A stretch of 13,402 bases of DNA, taken from contig CAZGHD010000052.1 of NCBI GenBank assembly GCA_964525525.1, positions 1-13,402 on the forward strand. The letters are read 5' to 3'. Each line of letters starts with the position of its first letter. Position 1 is the first letter of the stretch. Source of the DNA: RGIG2161 sp964525525 (lineage in GTDB: Bacteria > Bacillota > Clostridia > Oscillospirales > CAG-272). The position numbers and the translations under genes were made by a program. Positions 1-7,256 of the stretch are shown here, one piece after another. A model generated the notes under the pieces. The model was not told the origin of the DNA and did no database searches. It was given only the letters and a program-made list of their open reading frames with translations.

Positions 1-2
1 GC

Positions 3-116
3 AAGCGTCAGCAGAAAGTCAAAATCTACTTCAACTTCGTGGATGAGATTGAAATCCCCGTGATTTCCGAGCCTATCATTACAGAAACAACCTATGGACG
101 CAGAAAAACGGCGTGA
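3..116 (+). CDS. Large serine recombinase, C-terminal end (partial)
   Basis: Only the last 37 codons are in the window and the gene is cut by the left edge. The peptide contains KIYFNFVDEIEIP followed by a short tail ending in TTYGRRKTA. This resembles the extreme C-terminus (DUF4368-type tail) of large serine recombinases of clostridial integrative elements such as TnpX-like and conjugative-transposon integrases. Such enzymes excise and integrate the element through a serine-DNA intermediate, and their genes often sit near one end of the element. The catalytic N-terminal domain is not visible, so the call rests on the tail alone. Its stop codon lies inside a hairpin. The structured, gene-free DNA downstream fits an element end, but the attachment site itself cannot be recognised. 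Confidence 0.6.
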   Translation, partial: KRQQKVKIYFNFVDEIEIPVISEPIITETTYGRRKTA

Positions 117-132
117 CCTTCGGGTCACACCG
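109..132 (+). other. Stem-loop with UUCG tetraloop over recombinase stop codon
   Basis: The arms CGGCGTGACC (109-118) and GGTCACACCG (123-132) pair except for one C-A mismatch. They close a TTCG loop, giving the ultrastable C(UUCG)G tetraloop in RNA. The TGA stop at 114-116 is inside the left arm. No T-run follows, so this is more likely an mRNA 3' structure or part of a DNA recognition site than a classical terminator. Confidence 0.6.
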
Positions 133-215
133 TTCTCTGCGGCAAATAGTTACTTGTCACTATTAAGCCTTGATATTACTGGGTTTTTCAAAAAGTTCTG
201 TATCGCTATTCGCAC

Positions 216-410
216 CAAAACAGAAAAGCACCGATTCATTGGCGTATTTGTAAAACGTCTCGTCTTGGTGTTTTTCTATTTACCTTGGTTAAGTTCATTT
301 TTCTTATGGTTAATGAACTAAATAGACGAGTACAAAAACAAAAAACACCGATTGAATGGAGATTTGATACTCCTACTTTTGGTGCTTTTTTGTTTTGGTT
401 AATGAGCTTG
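216..410 (+). repeat. Two imperfect tandem units, each a terminator-like stem-loop
   Basis: Unit A (about 216-298) and unit B (about 333-410) share the same order of blocks: an A-rich run, CACCGATT, a variable middle, TTGGTG, a T-rich run and TTGGTTAA. In each unit the A-rich/CACC block can pair with the GGTG/T-rich block, giving a hairpin with a U-rich 3' side. Unit B also has an inner stem GGAG/CTCC (358-361 and 370-373). Between the units, AGTTCATT and AATGAACT (about 291-319) form another inverted repeat. The region lies between the recombinase stop and the strong terminator at 490-535. It may be a duplicated terminator or an element-end recognition region. No gene is credible here. Confidence 0.5.
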
Positions 411-435
411 AGGGATTTGAAGGAGCGGTAGTGAA

Positions 436-480
436 TGACACGCCGGGGGCGTGTCAGAACCGCGACTATCCCGCCCCCGG
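436..480 (+). repeat. Overlapping, mutually exclusive GC-rich inverted repeats
   Basis: TGACACGCC (436-444) and GGCGTGTCA (448-456) form a perfect 9-bp stem with a GGG loop. The segment CCGGGGGCG (443-451), which overlaps both arms of that stem, is also perfectly complementary to CGCCCCCGG at 472-480. The two pairings cannot form together. The arrangement precedes the terminator at 490 by about 10 bases. Confidence 0.6.
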
Positions 481-489
481 AGGCCAAAG

Positions 490-535
490 AAAGCCTTGGA
501 ATCTCAGTGATTCCGAGGCTTTTTCTTAGTTTTTA
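490..535 (+). terminator. Rho-independent terminator
   Basis: A 14-bp stem (490-503 with 509-522, one G-T wobble) closes a TCAGT loop and is followed by TTTTTCTTAGTTTTT. It would end transcription coming rightwards from the recombinase side and insulate the next gene. Confidence 0.85.
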
Positions 536-611
536 CTATCAATCGCTATACCGACCTATCCCCGTTTAGTCGGTTTTACTCCGTCGGCGTGGAATATAAA
601 TAAAATAGTAC

Positions 612-640
612 TTTACTTGTCTTAAAAAACAATGTATAAT
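612..640 (+). promoter_or_regulatory. Promoter for the UroD-family gene
   Basis: TTTACT (612-617), a 17-bp spacer and a perfect TATAAT (635-640). Transcription would start near 647, which rules out the ATG at 645 and supports the start at 699. A weak inverted repeat ACCGAC/GTCGGT (550-555 and 569-574) lies upstream. Confidence 0.7.
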
Positions 641-698
641 TATTATGACTAACACAGCCATCCCACAAATCAACGCAAACAAAAAGGAGAACCGATTT

Positions 699-1667
699 AT
701 GACTTCAAGAGAAAGAGTCCTTCGTGCTATTCGCGGAGAAAAGACGGACAGAACGCCTATCTACGGTTGGGTAAGTTCCAACTTGAAGGATGAAATTACA
801 GAGCAATACGGCTCTGTTGCCGCATTTGAAGATCTGTATGAATTTGATGCGGCACATATATTCGGCGCGCCCTTTCCCTTTAAAAGCTTCGAGTATCTCC
901 GGAGCCTTAGGGCGCGCGGCGATGAGCTCACCCCGGACGTTCTACTAGACGAAGAATTCTTCTTTCCCGCAGCCGAGGGAGATTGGGACGCAGTCAAGGA
1001 ATCTCTTGAGCATCACAGAAAACGCGGCAGATTCTGCTACATACAGACACCCGGGTTCTTTGAGTTTTTCAACAGCGTGTTCGGTATTGAAAATCAGCTA
1101 ATGTACTTAATACTGTATCACGATGAGATTGCCGAGCTTTATTCAAAGCAAGCGGACTGGCTGATTGAATTTACCGATCGTTGTCTTGAGCTTGGTGTCG
1201 ATTGCGTGCATATTTCGGACGACTGGGGATCACAACGTGAGCTTATGTTCAGTCCCGAGCTTTGGCGTGAGATAATCAAGCCGAATTTAAAGCGTGTCGT
1301 CGACCACGTACATTCCAAAGGCGGACTTGTCAGCCTGCACTCGGACGGCTGTATAAAAGCGGTTACCGACGATTTAGCGGAATTGGGATTTGATATGCTT
1401 CATCCCTGGCAGGAGAGCGCAGGTATGACTTACGACCTGTATCTTGATAAATATTCGGACAAATTTGCCATTCTCGGCGGCGTTTGCGTGCAGACTGCGC
1501 TGGGACTGCTGCCGCAAGAGAAGTTAGAGGCGGAGATCCGTCGCGTGTTTTCTCTTCTTAAAGACAAACGCTGGATCTGCTGTACCACGCATTTCGTGCA
1601 GAAGCATTGTTCAATGGACGAACTGAAATTTGCCTTCGATCTGATCTACCGCCTTGCAAGAGAATAG
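699..1667 (+). CDS. Uroporphyrinogen decarboxylase (UroD) family protein
   Basis: Encodes 322 residues. The start at 699 is preferred over the ATG at 645 because AAGGAGA (684-690) lies 8 bases ahead of it and the predicted transcription start is near 647. The sequence opens with TSRERVLRAIRGEKTDRTP, the typical N-terminus of UroD-like TIM-barrel proteins (PF01208). It continues with a DDWGSQ segment (about residues 174-179), HSDGC (214-218) and a GGVCVQ segment near 260. This family includes heme-pathway decarboxylases and corrinoid methyltransferases of the MtaA/CmuA type. The protein belongs to the broad family often seen beside carbohydrate genes and is unlikely to be HemE itself, since no heme gene is nearby. 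The H-x-C zinc motif of MtaA-like enzymes is not evident, so substrate and reaction are unknown. It is cytoplasmic and transcribed alone. Confidence 0.8.
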   Translation: MTSRERVLRAIRGEKTDRTPIYGWVSSNLKDEITEQYGSVAAFEDLYEFDAAHIFGAPFPFKSFEYLRSLRARGDELTPDVLLDEEFFFPAAEGDWDAVKESLEHHRKRGRFCYIQTPGFFEFFNSVFGIENQLMYLILYHDEIAELYSKQADWLIEFTDRCLELGVDCVHISDDWGSQRELMFSPELWREIIKPNLKRVVDHVHSKGGLVSLHSDGCIKAVTDDLAELGFDMLHPWQESAGMTYDLYLDKYSDKFAILGGVCVQTALGLLPQEKLEAEIRRVFSLLKDKRWICCTTHFVQKHCSMDELKFAFDLIYRLARE

Positions 1668-1691
1668 GAGCAAGGCAGCATAACAAAAATA

Positions 1692-1719
1692 AAAACAGTC
1701 ACCGATCGGTGACTGTTTT
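1692..1719. terminator. Bidirectional terminator between convergent genes
   Basis: A perfect palindrome with arms AAAACAGTCACC and GGTGACTGTTTT around GATC. It lies between the convergent UroD-family and GH123-like genes. On the minus strand it is followed by TTTTATTTTTG, so it should work best for the minus-strand gene, and acceptably for the plus-strand one. Confidence 0.85.
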
Positions 1720-1776
1720 CGTTATATAAGAAAGTGGTCATAGGACTCTCCTCTTTAGGCATTTTCTGAAATCGGG

Positions 1777-3783
1777 TTATTTTTCCGCTGTAAATTCTAT
1801 AAGCTCGGGGCAAAACGGGGATATGCGGATACGGGCACGGTTGCCGTCGTTGTTTACCGTTACGTTACCGGGGGTAGAGCGCACCGCCGATACGTTAACC
1901 TTAAAGGACAGCTCGATCTCATCTGCTTCCTCGTTAAATGAGGAAACTGCCGCAAGGTATCTGCCGTCTTTTTCGTATACCGAGCAAAAAACATTCTCGG
2001 TCTCGACCTTTATCGGGCCGTCCTCTTTCCAGTACGGGTGCCATACTGCACGTCCTGAGTCAAACTCGTCAAGAGCCTTCCAGAATTTTGATATATACGA
2101 AAGGGTTTTTGCCCCTCCCGGACGGGGAAGTACGTCGTGTATCAAGGAAAGCGACGTGGTTTTTTCAATAGGCAGATCGGGGTAATCGCTTGCAATAAGC
2201 TGGGGAAATACTCCGATATTCTTGCCCATGTACTCGGTACGGAAGGCAGGGAGGTTAAGGAACTCCATAAAGCTTTCCCTGAGTTTCGGCTGTATGCTTT
2301 CTCCGTTATAGAAGCTGTCGGCAAATGCGAGGGTGGGTGCCATCAGACAGGTGCTCTGATGGGTATCTATCATTCCGCCCTTTTCATGTACCAGCTCGTA
2401 AAGAGCCTTGACGTGGCGGCGTACCGCAAAGATCGGATAGGTGGTGTGCCGCACTCCGTCACCGTCGGTGTAACCGCATCCGTGAGCGGCGTTTGCACAT
2501 TCCCACGGAACGTAGGTTCCGTCGGTATAAATACCGTCAAAGCCGTAATGCTCCATCGCGTATTTTACGCGTTCTCTGAGTCCCTCGGCATATCCACCCG
2601 CATAACAGGCAATATACGCGCGCTGATAGGGATTCTTTCTTTGCCATCCTCCCGCAAGGTTTCCGCTTGGAGTCTTTACTAAATAATCGTCTTTTTTCTC
2701 ATGCCACTGCGGGGCGTTCGTGGGGTATTCGTAGCCGAAATATCCCATTACCTTCATTCCGCGCTTATGACATTCACCTACAAGAGTTTTGAAATCCTCC
2801 TCGCAGGCCGCCTGTCCGTAATTCTGTATTGCGCTCCAGCGTTCGTGGAAGATAAACCAGTTTACTCCCGCTTCTTCACATTTGTCAAGGAGAGACTTGC
2901 CGCTATCGTCTTTTTCGAGAAGCTTCATATTCTGATCGTATATGTAATAGAACGCGCGTACCTTCATTCTGTCCGGGAAAAGCTCCTTTACGGGAGTGGC
3001 CTGTATACCGAATATATAGTCTATGGGCGCAAGTGCCTCGATCCACGAATCGGCGCGGCCAAACCATCTGTGGGGCATCTTATTCAGAAGATTTATTCTG
3101 AGGGTACGGCCTTTTTCGGTTCTTTTGAGGGTATAGACCGGGGTACCGGGAGAGAGCTCTATATTCTCATCCGTCTCGGTAGCTATTCCGAGACCGCCGA
3201 ACTCCCAGCCCGCCCAGAAATAAGGCTTAAAGGGACATTCGATCCCCTCACCCGTAACGGCGCCGCTTGCCATTATCGTCTTGTCGGGAATAAGTCCCGA
3301 CTCACCGTTAGGCCAGTAATGGAAAAGGTCGGAGCTCTCCTCGGTAAGCGGAAATTCAAGATACAGCCCTGACAGTCTTACTATGTTGTCGAAATCTCCC
3401 GCGAAGCTCCAGAACGGAATAACGCTCATAGCCATTTCCACGTATCCGTCATACTCAACGGTGTATCTTACGTTAACTATTATATTTCCCGCAGTACCCT
3501 GTGCAATGAATACCGCCTTATCTTCATCGGCGGAAATAGGCGTATATGTCACGGAGGTGAATTCTTCCTCTGCCGATAATGCGTCAAATCCCCCGCCTTT
3601 TTTGGTAAAAGCGGCGTGAAGCACCGCCCCGGAAGAAAGAATCTCTCTGTCGTTCGTTACTATTTTGGACGGAAGCAGAGTTCCGTCCCATACGTATTTT
3701 CTTCCCCAAACGGTTGCAGATACGCGCTTGGTATCAAATTCAAACTCTATCGGTGTCCACGGTGACGGTACTTTGTTTTTCAT
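1777..3783 (-). CDS. Glycoside hydrolase, GH123-like / DUF6067 type
   Basis: Encodes 668 residues. The reading frame is open 26 codons further upstream, but those codons overlap the -35/-10 region and the leader hairpin. The ATG at 3783 has GGAATGGAG 6 bases ahead and is taken as the start. The N-terminal beta-rich half shows features I associate with GH123_N/DUF6067 proteins: VWGRKY (about 25-30), EYDGYVEM (110-117), PFKPYFWAG (184-192) and QATPVKELFP (261-270). A TIM-barrel-like half follows, with HERWSAIQNY (313-322), GIYTDGTY (417-424) and DSFYNGE (489-495). GH123 enzymes act on beta-N-acetylgalactosaminides, but the DUF6067 clade is wider and the substrate here cannot be read. There is no signal peptide, so action is likely cytoplasmic. 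It shares its promoter-leader with the GH95 gene. A GH36-like relationship is a less likely alternative. Confidence 0.65.
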   Translation of the reverse strand: MKNKVPSPWTPIEFEFDTKRVSATVWGRKYVWDGTLLPSKIVTNDREILSSGAVLHAAFTKKGGGFDALSAEEEFTSVTYTPISADEDKAVFIAQGTAGNIIVNVRYTVEYDGYVEMAMSVIPFWSFAGDFDNIVRLSGLYLEFPLTEESSDLFHYWPNGESGLIPDKTIMASGAVTGEGIECPFKPYFWAGWEFGGLGIATETDENIELSPGTPVYTLKRTEKGRTLRINLLNKMPHRWFGRADSWIEALAPIDYIFGIQATPVKELFPDRMKVRAFYYIYDQNMKLLEKDDSGKSLLDKCEEAGVNWFIFHERWSAIQNYGQAACEEDFKTLVGECHKRGMKVMGYFGYEYPTNAPQWHEKKDDYLVKTPSGNLAGGWQRKNPYQRAYIACYAGGYAEGLRERVKYAMEHYGFDGIYTDGTYVPWECANAAHGCGYTDGDGVRHTTYPIFAVRRHVKALYELVHEKGGMIDTHQSTCLMAPTLAFADSFYNGESIQPKLRESFMEFLNLPAFRTEYMGKNIGVFPQLIASDYPDLPIEKTTSLSLIHDVLPRPGGAKTLSYISKFWKALDEFDSGRAVWHPYWKEDGPIKVETENVFCSVYEKDGRYLAAVSSFNEEADEIELSFKVNVSAVRSTPGNVTVNNDGNRARIRISPFCPELIEFTAEK

Positions 3784-3791
3784 ATAGATCT

Positions 3792-3882
3792 CCATTCCGC
3801 CGCCATACGGCGGCACAAATAGCATTTTATATATTATATAACAACGGCGGCGGGTTTTCAAGCGTTTTTGTTAGCGGCGGCC
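3792..3882 (-). repeat. Promoter-leader cassette, copy 1
   Basis: This roughly 90-bp segment ahead of the GH123-like gene is nearly identical to 7165-7251 ahead of the GH95 gene. Over the part from ACAAATAGCA outward the two copies differ by two substitutions and one inserted T. Read on the minus strand it holds a promoter, a GCCGCC-GTAT-GGCGGC leader hairpin and the start of the ribosome site. Similarity fades beyond the GCGGCGGCC stretch. Confidence 0.9.
3833..3861 (-). promoter_or_regulatory. Promoter for the GH123-like gene
   Basis: On the minus strand TTGAAA (3861-3856), a 17-bp spacer containing GCCGCCGTTG, and TATAAT (3838-3833). The GC-rich GCCGCC block in the spacer is conserved in the second copy and is a candidate operator. 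Transcription would start near 3826. Confidence 0.8.
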
Positions 3883-3912
3883 GTTTTGTTTTGAACGAGA
3901 CAAAACCGACAA

Positions 3913-3939
3913 AAAATCCGCGTTTTTGACGCGGATTTT
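3913..3939 (-). terminator. Terminator after the isomerase/epimerase-like gene
   Basis: The arms AAAATCCGCG (3913-3922) and CGCGGATTTT (3930-3939) pair around a TTTTTGA loop. On the minus strand the stem ends in a T-run (ATTTTTTG). It sits about 10 bases after the minus-strand gene ending at 3950 and just upstream of the next minus-strand promoter, so the two genes are separate transcription units. Confidence 0.8.
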
Positions 3940-3949
3940 CATTTTCAAA

Positions 3950-4873
3950 TTATTCTTCGTAAAGCCCGTATTCGTCGAGAATCGTTTTTGCAGTAGCATA
4001 GAGCAGACACAGGGAGGCCTTTTTTACCTCCAGAGGAGTGTGGGAGTAACGCCCACGGCAGCCTCTGCGGTTGTAGGCGAAAAAGCTGTCCGCTTCTAAG
4101 GTAAAATATCCCTCAAATCCCGACTCGATAAGTCCGCGCATAAGCGAATCGTAATCGGCAGTTCCGAAAAAGGGCGCGGCGTGCCAATCCTCCGAGCGGT
4201 CGTTGTCGTGAACGTGTATCGCTTTCAGATTTTTGCCCAGCTCCATTATCTCGGTGTAGTGGTCAAGCTCTGCCATGTGCGCGTGTCCAACGTCCCAAGC
4301 GGCACCGAAAAGCGGGTGATCCATATAGTCGATCATCGCGTTCAGGTCTTTGGCGAGGACGGGGTAGTAGCAACCGTTGGGGGAATAATGGTGAGTTCCG
4401 TTTTCAAACAAGATATTTACGCCGTACTTTTCCATAGCGGGAATAAGAGCTCTGAAAAACGGCTCGTTTTCCTTAAAGTACGCCGCCTCACCGCCGCTGT
4501 AACTGATCTCGGGGAATCGCCCGGGATGTATTACCATATTTTTGATACCCAGCATTCCGCAAGCCTCGATAGAACGGTTGGTGAGCAGAATTTCTCTCTC
4601 TACCCCTTCACCGCGAAGCTCACACGAGGGCGCGTGCGCCTGAACGAAAGTAAATCCCAGCTTATCAGCCATCTCCTTGCTTTCGAGAATCAAGTCTTTC
4701 CAGTTATCAGCCGCGAGCGGGCTGTCAGGATTCGAGCAAGCCGCGTAAAAGCTGAAGTCGAGGCAGTGAAATCCTGTATCCTTATAAAAGCTGACCGCTT
4801 CCGCCGAAGAGGAGGCGAAGTTAGAAGACGAGGAAAAATTGTACATTTCCCCGATAGTAGTAGCAATTTTCAT
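3950..4873 (-). CDS. Sugar phosphate isomerase/epimerase family (xylose isomerase-like TIM barrel)
   Basis: Encodes 307 residues. The ATG at 4873 is chosen because AAGGGATGG lies upstream at workable distance, while the in-frame ATG four codons earlier overlaps that ribosome site. The protein matches the AP-endonuclease-2 fold (PF01261). Candidate divalent-metal ligands are the Glu of LFENG (about 157), the Asp and His of WDVGHAH (194, 197), the His residues of HVHDND (220, 222) and the Glu of TLEAD (260). Members isomerise or epimerise sugars, sugar acids or inositols, so a role in processing a monosaccharide released by the neighbouring glycosidases is plausible. The exact substrate cannot be assigned. 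It has its own strong promoter and terminator and is 90 bp downstream of the GH95 gene. No signal peptide, so cytoplasmic. Confidence 0.8.
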   Translation of the reverse strand: MKIATTIGEMYNFSSSSNFASSSAEAVSFYKDTGFHCLDFSFYAACSNPDSPLAADNWKDLILESKEMADKLGFTFVQAHAPSCELRGEGVEREILLTNRSIEACGMLGIKNMVIHPGRFPEISYSGGEAAYFKENEPFFRALIPAMEKYGVNILFENGTHHYSPNGCYYPVLAKDLNAMIDYMDHPLFGAAWDVGHAHMAELDHYTEIMELGKNLKAIHVHDNDRSEDWHAAPFFGTADYDSLMRGLIESGFEGYFTLEADSFFAYNRRGCRGRYSHTPLEVKKASLCLLYATAKTILDEYGLYEE

Positions 4874-4911
4874 ACGAAATTCCATCCCTTAAAACATTGC
4901 GGATTTTTAAC

Positions 4912-4940
4912 ATAGTAGCATATAAGTATGAGTTTGTCAA
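4912..4940 (-). promoter_or_regulatory. Promoter for the isomerase/epimerase-like gene
   Basis: On the minus strand a consensus TTGACA (4940-4935), a 17-bp spacer ending in TGC (extended -10 element) and TACTAT (4917-4912). It differs from the promoters of the two glycosidase genes and lacks their GCCGCC block, so it is probably controlled separately. Confidence 0.8.
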
Positions 4941-4963
4941 GATATACGTTTTAGGTTTTCACC

Positions 4964-7156
4964 TTAAAACTCGAAAACGGTCTTGCCATCGCTCTTTTTG
5001 GCGGTGAATTCCGCACCGTTTAAAGCAAAGCGGATCTCTTCCCCGAAGCCGAATTCCACTTCAAGCCGCTCTACACGGCTGTCCTTCCAGCTAAAGGATA
5101 TTCTGTGCCCGCCGGGGAGGTACACGCCGTTCAGCTTTCCGTTTGCCCACACGTCGGGAAGCGCACGCAAAAGCCGCACTCTGCCGCCGGAAACGCTGAC
5201 AAGGGCCTCCAGCACCGCCGCCACCGCGCCGAGATTTCCGTCGATCTGGAAGATCCGTTCCGGCTCCACGTAGGGATTTACGTCAAGTAAGCTGTCTGTG
5301 GCAAAATCGGTGATAAGCTTCTCATAATGCTCAAGGAACAGATCCTTTTCGCCAAGCTTTCCGTACAGGCAAGAGCTCCACGCACGGCTCCAGCCGGTGT
5401 GTCCGCCGCCAGAGGAAAGTCGAACGTCAAGAGACTTTCTGCCCGCCCGGTACAGCTCAGGAGTATCGTACTCGTTGATAAGGTCGGAGGGATACATGGC
5501 GTAGAGATGGGAAACGTGTCTGTGCCCGGGTTCAAACTCCACTCGGCTCTCCTTGTCCCACTCAAGAAGTCGCCCGTCACTGCCGATCTTCAGCGGCTCA
5601 AGATTTTCAAGCAGAGAATTCCAGAGTCCGATCTTTTCCCCGTCAACGCCGAGGATCTCCGCAGACCGCACCGCGTAACCCAGTGCGTCTGTGGCAAGCT
5701 CAATATCCATAGCGGAGGAGATGCAGATGCTCACCGGGAACTGCCCCGTACCAACAAACCAGTTCTCGGGAGACTGGCTGGGCATGATCTGATAGACGCC
5801 GTTTTCATCCTTCACGAGATAATCCTCGTAAAACTCCGCGACCGCGTAAAAGAACGGGTACGCCGTATCCCGCAGGAAATCCTTGTCTCCCGTGTATAGG
5901 TAATGCTGCCACATATGCTGGCTCATCCACGGGGCGGCACCGATCCATACCGACCAGCCGTAACCGTCGGAGGTCACGTTCGGCCAAATATCCCCTGTCA
6001 GCGGGAACAGCACGCCCCGACAGCCGTAAACCTTCATTGCTGCTTCTTTGCCAGAGGGCAGCAGTTCGGTCATATATGCGAAAAGGTTTTTCGTACATTC
6101 GTGCATGCCAAGCGGCTCTGCCATCCAGTAGTTCATCTGCAGATTGATATTCATGTGGTAATCGCTCTCCCACGGGGGACAAAGCAGATTGTTCCATTTT
6201 CCCTGAAGATTTGCGGGAGATGTACCGGATATATTACTGCTAAGCAGGAGATACCGCCCGTAATCAAAGTAAAGCTGCAGGAGTCCGTTGTCCCGTCCGC
6301 CCTCGCGCAGTCTCAAAACCCGCTCGTCGGTTGGCAGGCGGGAGAGAGATTCGTCACACTCCAGCACAAGGGAGCTTCTGTTCATAAAAGAGGCAAAGCG
6401 GCTGCAGTGTGCGGTGAAGTATTCGCCAAAATTCTCCGGCAGCGCAGTTCTGTCATCTTCCGGGAACATGGGGATCTCCACGTCAACGATCACGTTCAAA
6501 TAGCCGGCATTTTCAATCCGCACGCCGTTTTCAATCGCCGTAAAACAGCCGTCGGTGGCAAAAATCACCGATGCGGTAAATTCGATGCCGCCTTCGATGT
6601 CACAGTGAAAAACGATCCTGTTATCCTCTACCGTCCACGCGTAGGCAGCGCCCTTGTCCTCATCACGTTCCCAGATAAGGTCGCCGTTTAGACTGCCGCT
6701 CCATCTAAGAAAGATGACTTTCTCCACGCAGTCCGCAAAGAAACAGGCGTTACTTCCCTCTCTGCGGCTTTCTGCTACGCCGGTCTCAAGCGCAAGGCTA
6801 CGTTCTTTAACGGGATTTTCTTCTCTGTGTATAAACTTCAGCACGCCTGCCGGCTGATAGGGATCAATATCGTGCGGCAGACCGGAGGTGCCACCCTTGC
6901 CGCCAAGAAACAGGTTAGCCGCCGCCGTGGCTTCAAAGGGCTTGTCCTCAAGCAAGAGCTTTCTGACCAGCGGCAGATATTCCGCGCCCTCGATACACTC
7001 GCGGTGACGCTTCACGCCGCTCCACAGCTTTTCGTGGTTCACTGTGATGACGTCGGTGTTCTCCGTTTCCCATACCATTCCGGCAAGCCTTCCGTTACCG
7101 ATGGGAAGTCCGTTGTCCCAACTGCCCGACGCTTTTGTATAATACATTTTTTGCAT
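4964..7156 (-). CDS. Glycoside hydrolase family 95 (alpha-L-fucosidase / alpha-L-galactosidase type)
   Basis: Encodes 730 residues. The ATG at 7156 has GGGGA 5 bases upstream. The frame is open further up, but only through leader and promoter DNA. GH95 hallmarks are clear: a WDNGLPIGNGRLAGMV start (about 13-28), NLQGKWNN (316-323), the NINLQMNYW asparagine pair (336, 338), PSQSPENWF with the likely general acid Glu464, HRHVSHLY (545-552), HTGWSRAW and DGNLGA with Asp639. These correspond to the catalytic Asn-Asn-Glu-Asp set known for the Bifidobacterium GH95 fucosidase AfcA. The family inverts at terminal alpha-1,2-L-fucose or alpha-L-galactose residues, and the sequence does not settle which. 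There is no signal peptide or surface anchor, so it probably acts on imported oligosaccharides. Promoter and leader match those of the GH123-like gene. Confidence 0.92.
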   Translation of the reverse strand: MQKMYYTKASGSWDNGLPIGNGRLAGMVWETENTDVITVNHEKLWSGVKRHRECIEGAEYLPLVRKLLLEDKPFEATAAANLFLGGKGGTSGLPHDIDPYQPAGVLKFIHREENPVKERSLALETGVAESRREGSNACFFADCVEKVIFLRWSGSLNGDLIWERDEDKGAAYAWTVEDNRIVFHCDIEGGIEFTASVIFATDGCFTAIENGVRIENAGYLNVIVDVEIPMFPEDDRTALPENFGEYFTAHCSRFASFMNRSSLVLECDESLSRLPTDERVLRLREGGRDNGLLQLYFDYGRYLLLSSNISGTSPANLQGKWNNLLCPPWESDYHMNINLQMNYWMAEPLGMHECTKNLFAYMTELLPSGKEAAMKVYGCRGVLFPLTGDIWPNVTSDGYGWSVWIGAAPWMSQHMWQHYLYTGDKDFLRDTAYPFFYAVAEFYEDYLVKDENGVYQIMPSQSPENWFVGTGQFPVSICISSAMDIELATDALGYAVRSAEILGVDGEKIGLWNSLLENLEPLKIGSDGRLLEWDKESRVEFEPGHRHVSHLYAMYPSDLINEYDTPELYRAGRKSLDVRLSSGGGHTGWSRAWSSCLYGKLGEKDLFLEHYEKLITDFATDSLLDVNPYVEPERIFQIDGNLGAVAAVLEALVSVSGGRVRLLRALPDVWANGKLNGVYLPGGHRISFSWKDSRVERLEVEFGFGEEIRFALNGAEFTAKKSDGKTVFEF

Positions 7157-7164
7157 ATGAGTCC

Positions 7165-7251
7165 CCATTCCGCCGCCATGCGGCCACAAATAGCATTTTT
7201 ATATATTATATAACAACGGCGGCAGGTTTTCAAGCGTTTTTGTTGGCGGCC
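7165..7251 (-). repeat. Promoter-leader cassette, copy 2
   Basis: The near-identical partner of 3792-3882. The leader hairpin differs in sequence but is kept as a perfect stem (GCCGC-ATG-GCGGC here), again ending directly at a GGAATGGGG ribosome site. Its far end meets the divergent promoter of the FAD oxidoreductase gene. Confidence 0.9.
7205..7233 (-). promoter_or_regulatory. Promoter for the GH95 gene
   Basis: On the minus strand TTGAAA (7233-7228), a 17-bp spacer with GCCGCCGTTG, and TATAAT (7210-7205). It is the same as the GH123-like promoter apart from one base in the spacer. Confidence 0.8.
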
Positions 7252-7256
7252 TTGTA

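Noticed and set aside
94..487. Two short ORFs (94-321 plus, 236-487 minus)
   Set aside because: They run through the stem-loop units and GC-rich inverted repeats, lack ribosome sites and show no recognisable protein pattern.
645..698. N-terminal extension of the UroD-family protein (18 codons)
   Set aside because: The ATG at 645 lies at or before the predicted transcription start and has no ribosome site, while AAGGAGA precedes the ATG at 699.
3784..3861. N-terminal extension of the GH123-like protein (26 extra codons)
   Set aside because: The extra codons overlap the -35/-10 elements and the leader hairpin, and a good ribosome site precedes the ATG at 3783. The same applies to the extra codons at 7157-7189 of the GH95 gene.
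4181..4915. Long plus-strand ORF (244 codons)
   Set aside because: It is antisense to the isomerase/epimerase-like gene, has no family resemblance or ribosome site, and is a frame shadow.
5903..6691. Long plus-strand ORF (262 codons)
   Set aside because: Antisense to a GH95 gene whose catalytic motifs are intact; composition is atypical of a protein and no start signals are seen.
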